The notes under the pieces: generated by a model | Databases searched by the model: none | The model's input: the letters and a program-made list of their open reading frames with translations, nothing else | What the model was told of the DNA's origin: nothing | Translations under genes and position numbers: made by a program | Origin: Pseudomonas sp. NFR16 | GTDB lineage: Bacteria > Pseudomonadota > Gammaproteobacteria > Pseudomonadales > Pseudomonadaceae | Direction: 5' to 3' | DNA: 64,000 nucleotides | Assembly (NCBI RefSeq): GCF_900108875.1 | Contig: NZ_FNYJ01000007.1 | Coordinates: forward strand, 168,535-232,534 | Shown: piece after piece, positions 61,294-64,000 of the stretch | How the letters are laid out: each line of letters opens with the position of its first letter | Position numbering within the stretch: the stretch's first letter is position 1

Positions 61294-62919
61294 TTACAAC
61301 CTGAACCGAGCGACCATTCCGTTCAAATCCACCGCCAGGCGCGACAGCTCGTTGCTGGCGGCGCTGGTCTGGTTGGCGCCGGTTGCCGACTGAGTCGACA
61401 AATCGCGGATGTTCACCAGATTGCGATCAACTTCCCGAGCAACCTGTGCCTGCTCTTCGGCAGCGCTGGCGATGACCAGGTTGCGCTCGTTGATTTCCAC
61501 CACGGCGCTGTTAATGGTGTCCAGCGCAAGGCCTGCGCCTTTGGCGATGCTCAGCGTCGATTCGGCGCGCTCGGTGCTGCTGCGCATCGAGTTCACCGCT
61601 TGCTCTGTGCCGCCCTGAATGCTGCCGATCATGCGTTCGATTTCGCTGGTCGATTGCTGAGTGCGATGAGCCAGCGCGCGAACTTCGTCGGCCACGACCG
61701 CAAACCCACGGCCCGCTTCGCCCGCGCGCGCGGCTTCGATGGCAGCGTTGAGCGCCAGCAGGTTGGTCTGATCCGCCAGGCCGCGAATCACGTCCAGCAC
61801 CTTGCCGATGTCGCGGGACTCTTCAGCCAGATTGCCGATCAGCGTCGCCGTGCCCTGCACATCGCCACTCATGCGCTCGATGGCGCTGACGGTTTCCTGC
61901 ACCAGATCGCGACCATCGCTGGCAGACGTTGTGGCGTTTTTCGACGCTTCCGACGTGCTTACGGCATTGCGTGCGACTTCTTCCACGGCGCTGGTCATCT
62001 CGTTGACAGCTGTTGCGGCCTGCTCGATTTCGTTGTTCTGCTGCGACAATCCGCGGGCGCTCTCGTCGGTGACAGCGTTCAGCTCTTCAGCCGCCGAAGC
62101 CAGTTGAGTCGCCGAGCCGGAAATGCGTTGCAGCGTGTCGCGCAGTTTGGACTGCATCTTCAACATGGCCGCCAGCAGACGACCGGCTTCGTCGGTGCCG
62201 TCGACCTCAATGGTGCGCGTCAGATCGCCTTCGGCGATTTCTTCAGCTGCATTCAGCGCCGCAGCGATCGGGCGGGTGATGCTGTTGGTCAACAGCCAGG
62301 CGAACAGTAACGTCAACGCAGTAGCAATGATCAGCAGCGTGACGACCATGGTGAAGGCGGTGGAGTACTGCTGCGATGCCAGGGTGTTGGTATTGTTGAG
62401 CTGCTGCGTGTTGATTTCGATCAGTTTGCCCAGCACCACGTTCATCTGATCCGAGTTGGTCTGCAAATCGGCACTCAGCAGCGCCGTCAACTCGTCAAGC
62501 TTGTTGGCGCTGCTCAGCGACTTCATGCGCTCTTCAAGCTGGCGATAGTCGTTAAGCAGTTTGACGTACTGATCGTAAGTCGCCTGCTCGTCGGGAGCGG
62601 AAATGAGTTTGATGTAGACCGCGCGCGCTTCGTCGATCTGACGGTTGCGCATTGCCAGCAATTCGATGGTTTTCTGCTGGGTGTCAGCGTCGCGATTGAG
62701 CATCAGGCGGTACGACAGCACGCGCAGGCGAATGCTGCCTTCGGTCAGCCTGTCGAGCGCCTTGATGCTCGGCATGCTGTTGGTGGCCATGACTTCGGTC
62801 GCGTCGTTGATCTTGCTCATTTGCATCAGGGCGAAGACACCCAGAATGATCATCAACACGCCGATGATGGAGAAGCCGAGAAACGCGCGGGGCGCGATAT
62901 TCATATTACGTAGGGACAT
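61294..62919 (-). CDS. Methyl-accepting chemotaxis protein
   Basis: A 541-residue chemoreceptor. A first membrane helix (about residues 12-34, FLGFSIIGVLMIILGVFALM) is followed by a four-helix-bundle periplasmic sensor of about 150 residues, a second membrane helix near 190-210, a HAMP domain (ITRPIAAALNAAEEIAEGDL T) and the cytoplasmic signalling domain with the hairpin tip NLLALNAAIEAARAGEAGRG FAVVADEVRALA. No C-terminal CheR-binding pentapeptide. Start MSLRNMNIAPRAFLG is preferred over the 55-residue-longer frame. Ligand unknown. Confidence 0.93.
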   Translation of the reverse strand: MSLRNMNIAPRAFLGFSIIGVLMIILGVFALMQMSKINDATEVMATNSMPSIKALDRLTEGSIRLRVLSYRLMLNRDADTQQKTIELLAMRNRQIDEARAVYIKLISAPDEQATYDQYVKLLNDYRQLEERMKSLSSANKLDELTALLSADLQTNSDQMNVVLGKLIEINTQQLNNTNTLASQQYSTAFTMVVTLLIIATALTLLFAWLLTNSITRPIAAALNAAEEIAEGDLTRTIEVDGTDEAGRLLAAMLKMQSKLRDTLQRISGSATQLASAAEELNAVTDESARGLSQQNNEIEQAATAVNEMTSAVEEVARNAVSTSEASKNATTSASDGRDLVQETVSAIERMSGDVQGTATLIGNLAEESRDIGKVLDVIRGLADQTNLLALNAAIEAARAGEAGRGFAVVADEVRALAHRTQQSTSEIERMIGSIQGGTEQAVNSMRSSTERAESTLSIAKGAGLALDTINSAVVEINERNLVIASAAEEQAQVAREVDRNLVNIRDLSTQSATGANQTSAASNELSRLAVDLNGMVARFRL

Positions 62920-63240
62920 TACGGTTCCTGGTAAAGCCGCGTTCCGTGCGAGGCGAGGGGGATAAATGACGTGGATGCACGGCTTATCGGTCGGACCGTC
63001 GGAGACTTGAACCCTTTGGTCCATTACTGTGCGCTTATGTCGCAGCCAGGCCAATCTGACGAACAGCAGGAACAAGATGAGCAAAACGCAGTCAATCAGG
63101 GCCCTGATGCGTTTGCGGGATTGAAGCGAAACAAGTGCTTTTTTGGTCGGTGTTGCGGCGTAAATGCCCTGATTTCACTGGTAGCTGAAGTGACTTTTCT
63201 TTATCGTACGCGCCCTTTGAAATTTGCCTGAGAAATCAAA
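62920..63240. other. Intergenic region between the chemoreceptor and TIGR02449 genes
   Basis: A 321-bp divergent gap containing both promoters. No repeat element, riboswitch or small RNA is recognised. Confidence 0.4.
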
Positions 63241-63474
63241 ATGTTGGAAGCATCCCTAAGCCAGTTGGAAAAGCTCGTCGGTGACCTGGTACAGCAGAAT
63301 CACGACCTGCAGAACACGAACGCGCAGCTTGCCGAAGCGTTGAAACAGGCCAGGGATGACAACGACAGCCTGCAACTGAGTCTGCTGGAGCAGGAAGAGA
63401 AGCAGGGCGCCACGGCAGCCCGTATTCAGGCGCTGGTTGATCGTGCGACCAGCGTCAGCGCGGTCAACGCATGA
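63241..63474 (+). CDS. TIGR02449 family small coiled-coil protein (ZapB-like)
   Basis: A 77-residue, almost entirely helical protein with heptads typical of a coiled coil (LSQLEKLVGDLVQQNHDLQN TNAQLAEALKQARDD). It matches the TIGR02449 family encoded directly before zapA in pseudomonads and related to cell-division accessory proteins. It overlaps zapA by ATGA, so the two are co-translated. Function inferred from this pairing. Confidence 0.85.
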   Translation: MLEASLSQLEKLVGDLVQQNHDLQNTNAQLAEALKQARDDNDSLQLSLLEQEEKQGATAARIQALVDRATSVSAVNA

Positions 63475-63773
63475 TCCTGGACAGCGACACCACCAAGGTC
63501 ATCTCCATCCTCGGCAACGACTACACGATCAAAGCGCCAGAAGGCCAGGAACAGGCCTTGATGGACGCGGTGACGATGCTCAAGTCGGCGCTGTCGGAAA
63601 CCAAGCGCAGCTACCCGACCCTGATCGGTGATCGCCTGTTGGTGTTGGCCGCACTGAACCTGTGTTCCAAGCAGGTCGAACTGCAGCGCCAACACGCCGA
63701 AGAGCTGAGCCGGTATGAAGAGCAGGTCAGTGCGACGGTCGAGGTAATCGAGAAGACCATCGCGCAAGGGTGA
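63471..63773 (+). CDS. zapA: Cell division protein ZapA
   Basis: A 100-residue FtsZ-ring-associated protein. The N-terminal strand-rich head (TTKVISILGNDYTIKAPEGQ) and the C-terminal long coiled-coil helix (VELQRQHAEELSRYEEQVSA) are those of ZapA. It cross-links FtsZ protofilaments at midcell. It starts inside the stop of the preceding gene (ATGA). Confidence 0.93.
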   Translation: MILDSDTTKVISILGNDYTIKAPEGQEQALMDAVTMLKSALSETKRSYPTLIGDRLLVLAALNLCSKQVELQRQHAEELSRYEEQVSATVEVIEKTIAQG

Positions 63774-63784
63774 TGTCTCAGGCG

Positions 63785-63885
63785 CTCTGCGAACGGTAGG
63801 AGCGCGCTTACCCGCGATGGGCACGACGCGATTTCAAATGTACCGCGTCATCGTTCATCGCGGGCAAGCGCGCTCCTGCAACGGT
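63785..63885. repeat. Inverted REP pair after zapA
   Basis: GTAGGAGCGCGCTTACCCGC GATG at 63796 faces CATCGCGGGCAAGCGCGCTC at 63855, the same family as at 43705-43800 and 61185-61280. I see no 6S RNA in this position. Confidence 0.75.
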
Positions 63886-63895
63886 ATCGTCCTGA

Positions 63896-64000
63896 TCAGG
63901 CTCCCATCACCAACCGGATATCCGCTGCGAGCTCGCGCACGCGTGCTTCTTCAGTGTCCCACGAGCACATGAATCGCGCACCGCCGCTGCCAATGAAGGT
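63896..64000 (-). CDS. ltaE: Low-specificity L-threonine aldolase, C-terminal end (partial)
   Basis: The last 34 codons of a minus-strand gene cut by the window edge: FIGSGGARFMCSWDTEEARV RELAADIRLVMGA and stop. The RFMCSWDT ending is that of the L-threonine/allo-threonine aldolase family, and such a gene follows gbcB in P. aeruginosa. The enzyme cleaves threonine to glycine and acetaldehyde with PLP; the catalytic part is outside the window. Confidence 0.75.
   Translation of the reverse strand, partial: TFIGSGGARFMCSWDTEEARVRELAADIRLVMGA

Noticed and set aside
63774..63895. 6S RNA (ssrS) after zapA
   Set aside because: The place where 6S RNA is often found holds only an inverted REP pair; no 6S-like long hairpin with central bulge.
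1..64000. tRNA or rRNA genes
   Set aside because: No cloverleaf with a CCA-type end or rRNA signature noticed on either strand.

Overview
The window is a typical high-GC Pseudomonas chromosome segment. Gene order rsmE-bioA-amine oxidase-cytochrome b561-yceI-rhlE-metF-ahcY, the metK-regulator-tkt-epd-pgk-fba block and the carnitine/glycine-betaine/dimethylglycine genes all match what I know of this genus. The species cannot be fixed from sequence alone; the REP-like repeats and lifestyle genes suggest a plant- or soil-associated member of the fluorescens/syringae lineage.

Layout. 0.1-12.4 kb: housekeeping genes (rRNA methylation, biotin, RNA helicase, methyl-cycle genes metF and ahcY, the latter behind an SAH riboswitch). 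12.7-19.1 kb: a minus-strand catabolic operon for four-carbon sugar acids (ltnD-otnK-otnC-GntP permease-otnI) with a DeoR-type regulator. 19.3-23.3 kb: DMT transporter, MAPEG protein, cytochrome c'-like lipoprotein, DUF1090 protein, LigB. 23.5-31.5 kb: one 2657-residue orphan Tc-toxin A subunit. 31.8-40.5 kb: metK with a SahR-like ArsR/methyltransferase regulator and a near-perfect 28-bp operator, then tkt, epd, pgk, two small lipoproteins and fba. 40.8-44.8 kb: carnitine catabolism (cdhC-cdhA-cdhB, divergent cdhR). 44.9-45.8 kb: two small conserved genes. 46.0-49.7 kb: a low-GC island bracketed by a 47-bp direct repeat. 49.8-61.2 kb: dimethylglycine (dgcA, dgcB, etfA, etfB) and glycine betaine (gbcA, gbcB) demethylation. 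61.3-64.0 kb: chemoreceptor, zapB-like/zapA pair and the 3' end of a threonine aldolase gene.

How the genes work together. Carnitine is oxidised and cleaved toward glycine betaine (cdh), glycine betaine is demethylated by GbcAB and dimethylglycine by DgcAB with a dedicated ETF. The folate and SAM side is represented by metF, ahcY and metK, which carry two different SAH-responsive controls in one window.

Most unusual features. (1) The island at 46.1-49.6 kb carries a frameshifted hcp, a glycine-zipper candidate type VI effector, and a tandem series of related membrane proteins that look like immunity proteins. Fragments of effector 3' ends lie directly before further immunity genes with the same ATGA overlap, as if effector modules had been replaced while old immunity genes were kept. 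(2) The 789-bp gene-free stretch between etfB and gbcA holds four regularly built units, each with CACAAT, a perfect DnaA box (TGTGGATAA) 21 bp on, and a GATCAA-type palindrome 58-59 bp after the box: an origin-like or DnaA-titration-like locus far from any dnaA gene in view. (3) An orphan TcA toxin gene has no TcB/TcC partner in the window.
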